In this document: positions 53,156 through 61,278 of the stretch, piece by piece | Position numbering within the stretch: the stretch's first letter is position 1 | Layout of the letters: each line of letters starts with the position of its first letter | Notes under the pieces: model-generated | What the model was told of the DNA's origin: nothing | The model's input: only the letters and a program-made list of their open reading frames with translations | Databases searched by the model: none | DNA from: Methanomassiliicoccus sp. | Lineage (GTDB): Archaea > Thermoplasmatota > Thermoplasmata > Methanomassiliicoccales > Methanomassiliicoccaceae | DNA length: 64,000 nt | Assembly (NCBI GenBank): GCA_016109435.1 | Contig: JAEILR010000018.1 | Coordinates: forward strand, 1 to 64,000 | Direction: 5' to 3' | Made by a program: the position numbers and the translations under genes

Positions 53156-54607
53156 ATGGACGGAGAGAGGAAGACGCTGTGGTCCGGACGGTTCAGCCAG
53201 GGCGCGGCGGACAGCACCCTGGCGTTCACCTCCTCGCTGGAGGTCGACCGCCGGCTGGCACGCTACGACGTGCTCGGCTCGCTGGCCCACGTGAAGATGC
53301 TGTCCCGCCAGGGCATCATCTCCCCGGGGGACGGGGAGAGCATCGAGAACGGCCTGCGGAGGATCATGTCCCAGATCGATGAGGGGACCTTCGCCGTTCA
53401 GGAACGCCTCGAGGACATCCATTCCAACATCGAGTTCGCCCTCACCGACATGATGAGGGATGCCGGCGCCCGCCTGCACACCGGGCGTTCGCGCAACGAC
53501 CAGGTGGCCACCGACGTCAGGATGTGGCAGCGCGATGCCATCCTGGAGACCGCCGGGGCGATCATGGACCTGGAGCGGGCGCTGATGGCCCGGGCGTCGG
53601 AGAACGTGGACGTCATCCTTCCCGGGTTCACCCACGTGCAGCACGCTCAGCCCGTCACCCTGGGGCACCACCTCATGGCCCACTTCTTCCGGCTGCAGCG
53701 GGACGCCGAGAGGTTCGCCGACTGCTACCGCCGCACTAACGTTTCGCCCCTGGGCTCGGCCGCCATGGCCGGGACCACTTACAACATCGACCGCCTCTAC
53801 ACCGCCCAGCTGCTGGGGTTCGGGGCCCCGTGCGCCAACTCCATGGACGGGGTCAGCGACCGCGACTTCGTGGCCGAGCACCTCTTCGCCGCCGCGCTGA
53901 CCGCGGTGCACCTGTCATCGCTGTGCGAGGAGCTGGTGTACTGGTCCTCCCCTGAGTTCGGATTCCTGGAAATGGACGACGCGTACTCCACCGGCTCCAG
54001 CATCATGCCCCAGAAGAAAAACCCCGACGTCGCCGAGCTGACCAGGGGACGGACCGGCGCGACCATCGGCGACCTCATGAACGTCCTGTGCACGCTGAAG
54101 TCGCTGCCCCTCACCTACAACCGTGATCTCCAGGAGGACAAGGCCGCCCTGTTCGCCGCTCACGACCGCACCGTTTCCTGCCTACGCCTGGCCGCGGCCA
54201 TGATCTCGACCGCGAAGTTCAACCGCGCCCGGATGCTCGCCGCCACCCGGGACGGTTTCCTCAACGCCACCGATCTCGCCGATTACCTGGTGGTCAAGGG
54301 GCTTCCGTTCCGCCGGGCCCACGAGGCGGTGGGAGCGGCGGTGCGGTACTGCATCGAACGCGGCAAGCGGCTGGAGGAACTGTCCCTGGAGGAGCTGAGG
54401 CCGTTCAGCGATCTCATCGAGGCGGACGTGTTCGAGGTCCTGCCGATCGAGCAATGCGTGCGGCGCCGCACCTCGCTGGGCGGAACGTCACCGGAGATCA
54501 TCCCGGTCCAGTTCGGCGAGGGGGAGACGGTCCTGCGGAAGCAAGGAGAGTTCATCGCCGGGGAGCGGGAACGCCTGGACCGGGCGTTCGAGCGATTGAT
54601 GGAGTGA
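53156..54607 (+). CDS. argH: Argininosuccinate lyase
   Basis: Splits argininosuccinate to arginine and fumarate. The 483-residue fumarase/aspartase-superfamily protein has the family hallmark GSSIMPQKKNPD (about residues 280-291), an HTGRSRNDQVATD motif and a THVQHAQPVTLGHH segment with a catalytic His. The start at 53156 has GGTGAG just upstream. With argG and argC-J-B-D, only argF (carbamoyltransferase) is missing from the window for a complete pathway. Confidence 0.96.
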   Translation: MDGERKTLWSGRFSQGAADSTLAFTSSLEVDRRLARYDVLGSLAHVKMLSRQGIISPGDGESIENGLRRIMSQIDEGTFAVQERLEDIHSNIEFALTDMMRDAGARLHTGRSRNDQVATDVRMWQRDAILETAGAIMDLERALMARASENVDVILPGFTHVQHAQPVTLGHHLMAHFFRLQRDAERFADCYRRTNVSPLGSAAMAGTTYNIDRLYTAQLLGFGAPCANSMDGVSDRDFVAEHLFAAALTAVHLSSLCEELVYWSSPEFGFLEMDDAYSTGSSIMPQKKNPDVAELTRGRTGATIGDLMNVLCTLKSLPLTYNRDLQEDKAALFAAHDRTVSCLRLAAAMISTAKFNRARMLAATRDGFLNATDLADYLVVKGLPFRRAHEAVGAAVRYCIERGKRLEELSLEELRPFSDLIEADVFEVLPIEQCVRRRTSLGGTSPEIIPVQFGEGETVLRKQGEFIAGERERLDRAFERLME

Positions 54608-54713
54608 CGTCGCGGGAACGGACCGGTCCGTCGGCTCCACGCCGCGTCCTCGGCCATCTCAGAACGATGTGGACAATCATGAGCCGGACGCCGGACCATA
54701 AGAGAGAACGCTC

Positions 54714-55082
54714 TCACTTCGCGTCGGAGCCGAGCGCGTTCCACTGAAGCGTATGCTTCACCCCGCCCTTGGTAAGAAGCTTGCTGACCTTCTCGCTCAG
54801 GCGGACGACCTCGCTCCCGGCGATGTTGGACTTGAGGTAGAACTGCTTGCTGCCGAGGGGGAACACCATCCTCATTCGTCCCTTCCGGTTGTAGCCTTCC
54901 GGCTTCTCGTTCTTCTGAAGGGCCTGCTGATTGATGAAGATGAACATCTGCAGAACGTCATCGTCATCAGGCATCTGGCTGGTTTCTTCCAAGAACATCT
55001 TGAGGATCTCAGGGAACGATTCAGTTAGGTCGCTGTACTGGAAATCCTCAGGGAAGATGAAATGCCCGCTGGTCGCCTTCAT
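54714..55082 (-). CDS. Small conserved-looking protein, unknown
   Basis: A 122-residue soluble protein with no recognised motif. It has a hydrophobic-charged alternation (FIFPEDFQYSDLTESFPEIL, a DDDD turn, then basic KGRMRMVFPLG), suggesting an alpha/beta fold. The start at 55082 is preferred because a TATA-like AAAATATATATACTG lies ~25 bp upstream (minus strand), which makes the longer in-frame reading unlikely. Its 3' end is convergent with the end of argH, about 100 bp away. Confidence 0.7.
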   Translation of the reverse strand: MKATSGHFIFPEDFQYSDLTESFPEILKMFLEETSQMPDDDDVLQMFIFINQQALQKNEKPEGYNRKGRMRMVFPLGSKQFYLKSNIAGSEVVRLSEKVSKLLTKGGVKHTLQWNALGSDAK

Positions 55083-55315
55083 CGACCGTTTTGAAAGAAA
55101 GGTCAGTATATATATTTTGCCTACGTGGGGCTGAGTCGCCGAGCCCCACACCCAATCCGATCGACCCCCCGCATCATCCTGTTGTGCTTGCCTAATTTTC
55201 GTTCGTCGGTGTTCTCAACATCCCGAGGCCAGTTGTCCTTCAGCAATAGGTCTCTCCGCTCCAGCGGGCCCGGTCGGACATAGGAGTATATATCGGTCGA
55301 TGGGGATTGTAGGGC

Positions 55316-56614
55316 GTGCTCGTTGCGCTGACCATAGCTGGCTCGGATTCGATAGGGGGGGCGGGTATCGAGGCCGACATCAAGGCCATGGCCTCCCAGG
55401 GGGTCCATGCGGCCGTGGCCATCACCGCGGTCACCGCCCAGAACACCACCCGGGTGGCGGGGATATTCCCCCTTCATCCACGGGAGGTAGTGGCCCAGAT
55501 CGACGCGGTGCTGGAGGATGCCCGGGTGTCCGCGGTCAAGACCGGCATGCTGTACTCCGCCGACATCGCATCGGCCGTGGCCGGGCGGCTCTCCTCCGAG
55601 GACATCCCCCTGGTGGTCGATCCGGTCATGGTGGCGGGGGTGGGGGACGCGCTGAACCGCGACGATCTGGTCAGCGCCCTGCGGGACCGCCTGATCCCCC
55701 TGGCGACCATCGTCACGCCCAACGTCCCGGAGGCCGAGGCCCTGGTCGGATATCCGGTGTTCGATGAGGCCACCGTGCGGCATGCCTGCCGGGACCTCTC
55801 GGACCTGGGGGCAAAAGCGGTAATGCTCAAGGGCGGCCACCTCGATTCCGAGGTCTGCGTGGACACCATCTACTACGACGGCAAGTTCCTGCAGGTGGCG
55901 GTCCCCCGGGTCGATCTCCGGGGGCATGGCGGGGGCTGCATCCTCTCCTCGTACCTGACCTCCAACCTGGCCAAGGGAGCGGGGGTGTGGGAGAGCGCGC
56001 TGAAGGCCAAGGAGGCGATCGACGAGGCCATCGCCTCCCGCCATGAGGTCGGCCGCGGCGTCCCGGTGGTGGAACCCCTGGCCGCCCGGATGCGTGACGC
56101 TCTCCGGTACCAGGTGGCCTGCCGACTGCGGGCCGTCTCGCGCCAGATGGCCGAGGAGCTGCCGATGGAGTGGCGGCCGGACACCGGGCTCAGGATGGTC
56201 TTCGCCCTTCCAGAGGCCCGAAGTACGGACGACGTGTGCGGGCTGGAGCCCTTCCTGGACGGTCGGGAGCACCTCTCTCCCGGCTGCCCGGCGTTCGGTG
56301 CCGCCTCCGATCTCGGCGAGGCGGTCCTGTCGGTGATGCGGTCGGACGGAAGCCAGAGAGCGGCCGTCGATCTCCGCTTCACCGAGGAGAACGCCAGGGC
56401 GGTGAGGAGGGCGGGCCTGAGCATCGAGGTGATCAGGCGGAGGCGCGGGGTGTCGGACAAAAGGGCGACGTTGAAGGAAGATGCTATAATGCCCCTCGGA
56501 TTTGTCCCTGATGCCATGTTCCACCGGGGCGCACCGGTGAAAGGGTCCCTGATAAGGTTGCTGGCGGCATCCCCGGAGGAGCTGCTGACCGATCTGAGAA
56601 GGATCCTGGGCTGA
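55316..56614 (+). CDS. thiDN: HMP-P kinase / thiamine-phosphate synthase fusion
   Basis: The archaeal ThiDN fusion (432 residues). The N-terminal ThiD half phosphorylates hydroxymethylpyrimidine phosphate to the pyrophosphate, and the C-terminal ThiN half joins it to the thiazole to make thiamine phosphate. ThiD features are VALTIAGSDSIGGAGIEADIK at the N-terminus, VVDPVMVAGVGD and the catalytic Cys region RGHGGGCILSSYLTSN; the common HGTGC is HGGGC here. The ThiN part (about residues 265-432) has LRMVFALPEARSTDDVCGLEPF and GFVPDAMFHRGAP. The GTG start lies ~25 bp after TATA-like GAGTATATATC (about 55285-55295), so the mRNA may be leaderless. No TPP riboswitch is visible. Confidence 0.94.
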   Translation: MLVALTIAGSDSIGGAGIEADIKAMASQGVHAAVAITAVTAQNTTRVAGIFPLHPREVVAQIDAVLEDARVSAVKTGMLYSADIASAVAGRLSSEDIPLVVDPVMVAGVGDALNRDDLVSALRDRLIPLATIVTPNVPEAEALVGYPVFDEATVRHACRDLSDLGAKAVMLKGGHLDSEVCVDTIYYDGKFLQVAVPRVDLRGHGGGCILSSYLTSNLAKGAGVWESALKAKEAIDEAIASRHEVGRGVPVVEPLAARMRDALRYQVACRLRAVSRQMAEELPMEWRPDTGLRMVFALPEARSTDDVCGLEPFLDGREHLSPGCPAFGAASDLGEAVLSVMRSDGSQRAAVDLRFTEENARAVRRAGLSIEVIRRRRGVSDKRATLKEDAIMPLGFVPDAMFHRGAPVKGSLIRLLAASPEELLTDLRRILG

Positions 56615-56623
56615 GGATGCACC

Positions 56624-57790
56624 ATGCGAATAGCGATGTTCACCGACAGCTACCTACCAGCACGCGACGGGGTGGTCACTTCGATCCTCCTTACCAAGTC
56701 CCAGCTGGAGAAGCTGGGCCACGAGGTCCTGGTCTTCGCCCCCGCTCCGTGCAACGGGGAGCGGGAGAAGGGGGTCTACTACTTCCGCTCGGTGAGCTAC
56801 AGCAAGTATCCCGGCTACAGCGTCGCTCCCTTCCCCACCAATAAGTGCGAGATCCTGAGGGACCTTAACGTGGACGTGATCCACACCCACGGGCTGCTGT
56901 TCATGGGCGTCCGCTCGATGTTCGCCGCCCGGACCCTGGAACTGCCGGTGGTGGTCTCCTTCCACACCATGGTGACCGACGCGGCCAAGTACTACGCTCC
57001 CGTGGCGATCCCCGAGTGGATCACCAACCGCCTGTTCTGGGTCTATCTCAAGCAGTTGCTGGAGAGGGCCGATTCGGTGATAGCCCCCACCGCGGCCATC
57101 AAGTCCGAGCTTCTGGCCTATGCCCCGGCGATGCATCGGGTGGAGGTCATACCCACGGGGGTGGACTGCCAGCGGTTCCGCCCGGACATCGACGGAACGG
57201 CCATCAGGCAGCAGTACGGCCTTGACGGTGAGAAGGTCCTATTGCACGTCGGACGGATAGCCTGGGAGAAGAACCTCGATCTGGTCATCAAGGGGTTCGG
57301 TGAGCTTTCCGCCTCGGACCCCCGGGCCCGCCTGATGATCGTCGGCGAGGGACCGGCCAAGATGCATTATCAGCAGATGGTCTCGGACGAGGGACTGGAT
57401 GACAAGGTGATATTCACCGGGTTCATCTCGGACGACCTTCTCCCTCAGGTGTACGCGGCGTGCGATGCGTCGGTCATCGCCTCGAAATTCGAGACCCAGG
57501 GCCTGGTAGGACTGGAGGCCATGGCCTCGGGGAAGCCGGTGGCCGGCATCAACTATCGGGCGATCAGGGAGCTTATCCGCAAGGGGGAGAACGGTTACCT
57601 GTTCGAGGACGACCCCGCCTCCTGCGCCGAGGCCATGAGGAACGCCTTGGACCACTCCAACGAGATACGGTGGACGGCCAGAAGGCATGCCGTAGGCTAT
57701 TCCGTTGAGACCAGCGTGCAGAAGCTCGTCGACCTGTATGGCTATGCCATCAGACGCAAGAAGATGGTGCTGAGCGGAAAACTATTCTAA
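56624..57790 (+). CDS. GT4-family glycosyltransferase
   Basis: A 388-residue GT-B fold glycosyltransferase of family 4, related to diacylglycerol-glucosyl and mannosyl transferases. Features are an N-terminal FTDSYLPARDGVVTSI, LLHVGRIAWEKNLDLVIKG (donor-domain start) and the E-x7-E signature in SKFETQGLVGLEAMASGKPV. It acts at the cytoplasmic face of the membrane on a lipid or polyprenyl acceptor. It starts 9 bp after thiDN and is followed by a VTT-type protein after 23 bp, the first of a four-gene run. Confidence 0.9.
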   Translation: MRIAMFTDSYLPARDGVVTSILLTKSQLEKLGHEVLVFAPAPCNGEREKGVYYFRSVSYSKYPGYSVAPFPTNKCEILRDLNVDVIHTHGLLFMGVRSMFAARTLELPVVVSFHTMVTDAAKYYAPVAIPEWITNRLFWVYLKQLLERADSVIAPTAAIKSELLAYAPAMHRVEVIPTGVDCQRFRPDIDGTAIRQQYGLDGEKVLLHVGRIAWEKNLDLVIKGFGELSASDPRARLMIVGEGPAKMHYQQMVSDEGLDDKVIFTGFISDDLLPQVYAACDASVIASKFETQGLVGLEAMASGKPVAGINYRAIRELIRKGENGYLFEDDPASCAEAMRNALDHSNEIRWTARRHAVGYSVETSVQKLVDLYGYAIRRKKMVLSGKLF

Positions 57791-57813
57791 GTAGGTTCTT
57801 GTTACTTGGCGTC

Positions 57814-58431
57814 ATGGCCGATGTGGGAACGATGCTGTTCGATTTCTTCCTACCCCTGGGTCCCTGGGGCGGCCTGATTTTCATCTTCCTGCTGTTCTAC
57901 ATCGATGCCATCATCTTTCCTACCCTTCCGGAGCTGTTCGTGGTCCTGGTGTTCATCTCACAGGACACCGGATCCACCATGTTCCTGGTCGGCTACGCCG
58001 TGGCCATGCTCATCACCATCGCGGTGGCGGAGGTCGTGGGCGTGCTCACGCTCTACATGATCGTCAAGAAGGGCCTGCTGGGTAAGTTCCGGGAGAGGGT
58101 ATCGAGGGGCGTGAACAAGTACTGCGACTTCCTGCTGGTCCCCGACGAGCGGATGATCCTGCTGAACAGGGTCGCTCCCATCCTTCCTTTCCTAGGCGCC
58201 TTCATCGCCCTGTCCAGATGGGACCTTCGCAAGTCGATGATATATGTCCTGGTGGGAGGGCTGGCGAAGTACGGGATCATCATCGCGCTAAGCGGGTTCT
58301 TCCTGGCGTACTTCTCCCAGGGGACCGCCCAGGTCGCCACCCTGGTCATGGTGATCGGGATCATCGCGGCCAGCTTCATCGTTTCCCTGGTGCGCAAGAG
58401 GAAATGCGATTATGCGAATCGTGCAGCTTAA
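57814..58431 (+). CDS. VTT/DedA-like integral membrane protein
   Basis: A 205-residue membrane protein with about five hydrophobic segments. The central GKFRERVSRGVNKYCDFLLVPDERMILLNRVAPILPFLGAFIALSRW segment recalls the amphipathic, R/P-containing re-entrant region of the VTT (DedA/SNARE-associated) proteins, which flip lipids. The match is looser than for the DedA at 20039-20695. The start ATG is at 57814, downstream of an in-frame TTG. The 3' end overlaps the next glycosyltransferase by 20 bases, a sign of coupling. Confidence 0.7.
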   Translation: MADVGTMLFDFFLPLGPWGGLIFIFLLFYIDAIIFPTLPELFVVLVFISQDTGSTMFLVGYAVAMLITIAVAEVVGVLTLYMIVKKGLLGKFRERVSRGVNKYCDFLLVPDERMILLNRVAPILPFLGAFIALSRWDLRKSMIYVLVGGLAKYGIIIALSGFFLAYFSQGTAQVATLVMVIGIIAASFIVSLVRKRKCDYANRAA

Positions 58432-59476
58432 TCCGTACCACTATCCCTACATGGGAGGGATCGAGCACCGGCTCCACGAGACCGCCAGGGGGCTGTCGGG
58501 GAAGCATGAGATGATCGTCCTCACCTCCCAACTGCCAGGTGCCCCGGCGGAGGAGGAGAGGGACGGATACCGCATCGTCCGCCTGCCCTCCCGTTTCACC
58601 GAGATCTACAACCCGCCGTACGTGTCCACGCCCGGAGTGCTGGAAGCCCTCGAACGCCTCTCCCCGGACGTGGTCGACTTCCACTACCGATGGGCGCCGT
58701 CGTACACCAAGGCCATGCGCGAGTACGGCGGAAAATGGGTGTTCACCTTCCATAACACCTACGGCGAGGGTCAGGGAGCGGGCAGGGTTATGAGCCTGGC
58801 CAATGATGCCCTGTTCTGCCGCCACATACGGAAGAAGAGGGTGATCTGCATCACCGAGTTCATCCGCTGCGACCTGATGAAGAGAGGGTTCCCGCCGGAG
58901 AAGCTGGACGTCATCCCTCCAGGCATCGACCTGCCCGCGACCGCCGGGGCCGAGGGCGAGCACATCCTGTTCGTCGGCCGGCTGGTCGGCACCAAGGGAT
59001 TGAAGTACCTCATACGGGCGATGGCCAACGTCGACGGCAAGCTGGTCATCGTCGGCGACGGACCGGAAAAGGGGCGCCTCGAAGGCCAGGCCAGATCGTC
59101 CGGGGTCGCGGACAAGGTGGAGTTCACCGGCCGGGTGAGCGAGGAGCGGAAGGTAGAGCTTCTCTCCACCTGCCGCCTGTTCACCATGCCCTCCCTGTTC
59201 GAGTCCTACGGCCTCGCCGCGGCCGAGGCGATGGCCTGGGGAAAGCCGGTGGTCGCGTCCAAGGTCGGCGGCCTGCCGGAGGTCGTGGGGAACGGCGGCC
59301 TGCTCGTCCCGCCCAAGGACAGCGCTGCGCTGGCTGGCGCGCTCAACGAGCTTCTGGCGGACGACGGTTCCCGCCACGCCTACGGCCGAGCGGCCAAAGA
59401 GCATATCCAGCGGTTCTCCTGGTCCAACGTGATGACGGCGCTCGATGACACCTACCGCAGGGTGGCCGAGGAGTAG
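58412..59476 (+). CDS. GT4-family glycosyltransferase
   Basis: A 354-residue GT-B fold enzyme. N-terminal NPYHYPYMGGIEHRLHETARGL is typical of GT4 acceptor domains (GGxE). The donor domain has ILFVGRLVGTKGLKYLIRAM and SLFESYGLAAAEAMAWGKPVVASKVGG (E-x7-E). It overlaps the preceding VTT gene by 20 bases and precedes the PAP2 gene by 6 bp. Together with the GT4 at 56624 it suggests sequential sugar transfer to a membrane lipid. Sugar and acceptor unknown. Confidence 0.9.
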   Translation: MRIVQLNPYHYPYMGGIEHRLHETARGLSGKHEMIVLTSQLPGAPAEEERDGYRIVRLPSRFTEIYNPPYVSTPGVLEALERLSPDVVDFHYRWAPSYTKAMREYGGKWVFTFHNTYGEGQGAGRVMSLANDALFCRHIRKKRVICITEFIRCDLMKRGFPPEKLDVIPPGIDLPATAGAEGEHILFVGRLVGTKGLKYLIRAMANVDGKLVIVGDGPEKGRLEGQARSSGVADKVEFTGRVSEERKVELLSTCRLFTMPSLFESYGLAAAEAMAWGKPVVASKVGGLPEVVGNGGLLVPPKDSAALAGALNELLADDGSRHAYGRAAKEHIQRFSWSNVMTALDDTYRRVAEE

Positions 59477-59482
59477 GCGGCG

Positions 59483-60262
59483 ATGGACGCCCTATCCTTG
59501 TCGATAGCTGCCCTGATGGTGCTGTCGGCCCTAGTCACCTCCATGCTGCTTATCGGCAGGGACCCCCTCCGATCCCTGGTCCGGGGGGTCAGGGAGAACG
59601 CCTGGGCGGTCGGCCTCCTTCTGGTCGTGGCGGTCGGGGAGAGAGCGATCGCCGCAATCATCGGAGGAGTTCGACCGCTGCTGACCGTGCCTGCCTCGGC
59701 GAGGGTCTCGGAGCCGTTCCTGATCGCACTTCAAAACGCGATCCCGCCCGGACCGGGGGTGCCCTTCTTCGCGGTCATCTATGTCCTTCTCTTTATCTTC
59801 CTGCTGGTCACGGTCCCCCTCCTCCTGCTGGCCTGGAATGGGGACCGGTTCCGGACGTACGCTCTCGCCCTCCTGTTCACCTACTCCATCGCCCTGGCCT
59901 CCCACGCCCTCATCGGCTCGGTGAGGCCGGGGCTCGACCCCCTCTCCGGCGTTGCTCCCCTTCTGTACTCCGACCCGTTCTGGGGACCGCTGTCCGGTGA
60001 CCTCCACTCCCGGGGGAACGGCCTTCCCAGCGTCCATGTGGCGGTGGTCACGGTCATGTGCCTGTCGATGTGGGGCCTGAAGGGAGCGGGGCCGGTGCTC
60101 CTCGCCACCCTGGCCTCGACCGCGGCGGCGGTGCTGTACCTTGGGGTGCACTGGCCCCTCGATGTCATCGCCGGCCTGCTCACCGGCGCGGCCAGTCATA
60201 TCGCGGCGGTATGGTCCCAAAAGAAGACCATGGGAAGGGGAGGCCGGGCGGCCCCGTTCTAA
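59483..60262 (+). CDS. PAP2-family lipid phosphatase/transferase
   Basis: A 259-residue multi-TM protein of the PAP2 superfamily (phosphatidic-acid phosphatase or inositolphosphoryl transferase type). The three motif positions are ASHALIGSVRPG (K/R-x6-RP-type), GNGLPSVHVAV (PSxH) and GVHWPLDVIAG (SR-x5-H-x3-D variant with H-x3-D). It could recycle polyprenyl phosphate carriers or modify lipid head groups. It ends the GT4-VTT-GT4-PAP2 run and is convergent with the membrane FKBP. Confidence 0.88.
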   Translation: MDALSLSIAALMVLSALVTSMLLIGRDPLRSLVRGVRENAWAVGLLLVVAVGERAIAAIIGGVRPLLTVPASARVSEPFLIALQNAIPPGPGVPFFAVIYVLLFIFLLVTVPLLLLAWNGDRFRTYALALLFTYSIALASHALIGSVRPGLDPLSGVAPLLYSDPFWGPLSGDLHSRGNGLPSVHVAVVTVMCLSMWGLKGAGPVLLATLASTAAAVLYLGVHWPLDVIAGLLTGAASHIAAVWSQKKTMGRGGRAAPF

Positions 60263-60272
60263 CCTAGGGCTT

Positions 60273-61142
60273 TCATCCGATGGATACCACGGTGATGATG
60301 AACGTCAGGTCCTTGCCCACGACCTCAAGGTTCTTGTTCAGCACGGCCGTTCCCGCCGCCTCGTCAACGCTCTGCACGTACAACCTGGCGTTTCCCTGGT
60401 ATCCCTTAACGGTCATCGCGCTGGACGCGTCCAGTTGATGGTGGACGATGATGTTGGTCATGTTCTGGTCGTACTCGGCGGCGATCTGCCACCCATAGCT
60501 GGCATCGCTGGACGAGGCATACGCGCGATAGGTCGCCCCCTCGGCGGGGATCTTGTTCTGCAGGATCACATTGGATGAGTCCAGGAACGTGACGTACACG
60601 TCCCAGCCGTAGGTGGGGTTGGTATAGGTATTGAACCTGACCGGGTTGGTGCCGTACACGCTCCTGAAAGCGTCCACCGTCAGGGTCTGCTGGAACGGTA
60701 TGGTCTCGGTGAGGTTGAGGGTGACCAGCTTCGTGGGGTCCTCGTCCCCGTATCCATCCTCGGGCGGGATGACGATGGTCTTGGTCTCTCCGACCTTCAT
60801 CCCCTGGACCCCGGTCTCGAAACCGTCGATCATGGCCCCGGCCCCCACGGTGAAGTTCAGGGTGGAGTACTTGGCCTCACTGCCGCGGTAGGTGAAGAAC
60901 AGGGACTTGGGGTAGGTGTCGTTGTCCACGGCCACCGAGTGCATCGAGGTGTCGAACACCCTGCCGTCCGGAAGCTTGCCGATGTAGTCGACCCTGACCA
61001 GGTCGCCGGTCTTCACCGTCTTTCCCTGGTCGAGGAGAACGAAAGCACCGACCGAAGACGCGATCAGCACGATCACGAGGACCACCGCCAAAAGCATGGT
61101 CCTCTGCCGCTTCTGGGCTGGGCTGGAAGATCGGGAACTCAT
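60273..61142 (-). CDS. Membrane-anchored FKBP-type isomerase
   Basis: A 289-residue extracytoplasmic protein. An N-terminal TM anchor (LLAVVLVIVLIASSVGAFVLL) leads to an FKBP domain (GDLVRVDYIGKLPDGRVFDTSM, FTVGAGAMIDGFETGVQGMKVGE, VIPPEDGYGDEDP). A C-terminal ~130-residue domain with no clear name follows. It probably assists folding of surface proteins. The start at 61142 lies ~30 bp from an ATTTATAAATC TATA box (61174-61184, minus strand). It is divergent from thrS, and the two promoters lie within a ~136-bp gap. Confidence 0.9.
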   Translation of the reverse strand: MSSRSSSPAQKRQRTMLLAVVLVIVLIASSVGAFVLLDQGKTVKTGDLVRVDYIGKLPDGRVFDTSMHSVAVDNDTYPKSLFFTYRGSEAKYSTLNFTVGAGAMIDGFETGVQGMKVGETKTIVIPPEDGYGDEDPTKLVTLNLTETIPFQQTLTVDAFRSVYGTNPVRFNTYTNPTYGWDVYVTFLDSSNVILQNKIPAEGATYRAYASSSDASYGWQIAAEYDQNMTNIIVHHQLDASSAMTVKGYQGNARLYVQSVDEAAGTAVLNKNLEVVGKDLTFIITVVSIG

Positions 61143-61278
61143 TGAAAACCAGGCCGTCATTCGGGTCGTGCGATTTATAAATTTGGGACGGGTCGTTCGT
61201 CCCCTCCAGGCAGTCATCACTGGCAGCCAGCACTATTCTCAGAACCCTAAAATACAGGACAAGTGTTACGACCGCCTG
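61143..61278. promoter_or_regulatory. Divergent FKBP / thrS promoter region
   Basis: Minus-strand TATA-like ATTTATAAATC (61174-61184) drives the FKBP. Plus-strand CCTAAAATAC (about 61247-61256) lies ~25 bp before the thrS ATG. No obvious T-box or other leader element is seen. Confidence 0.5.

Noticed and set aside
55152-55315. A possible TPP riboswitch ahead of thiDN
   Set aside because: The conserved CTGAGA and ACCTGA blocks are absent, and the TATA box lies too close to the start to leave room for one.
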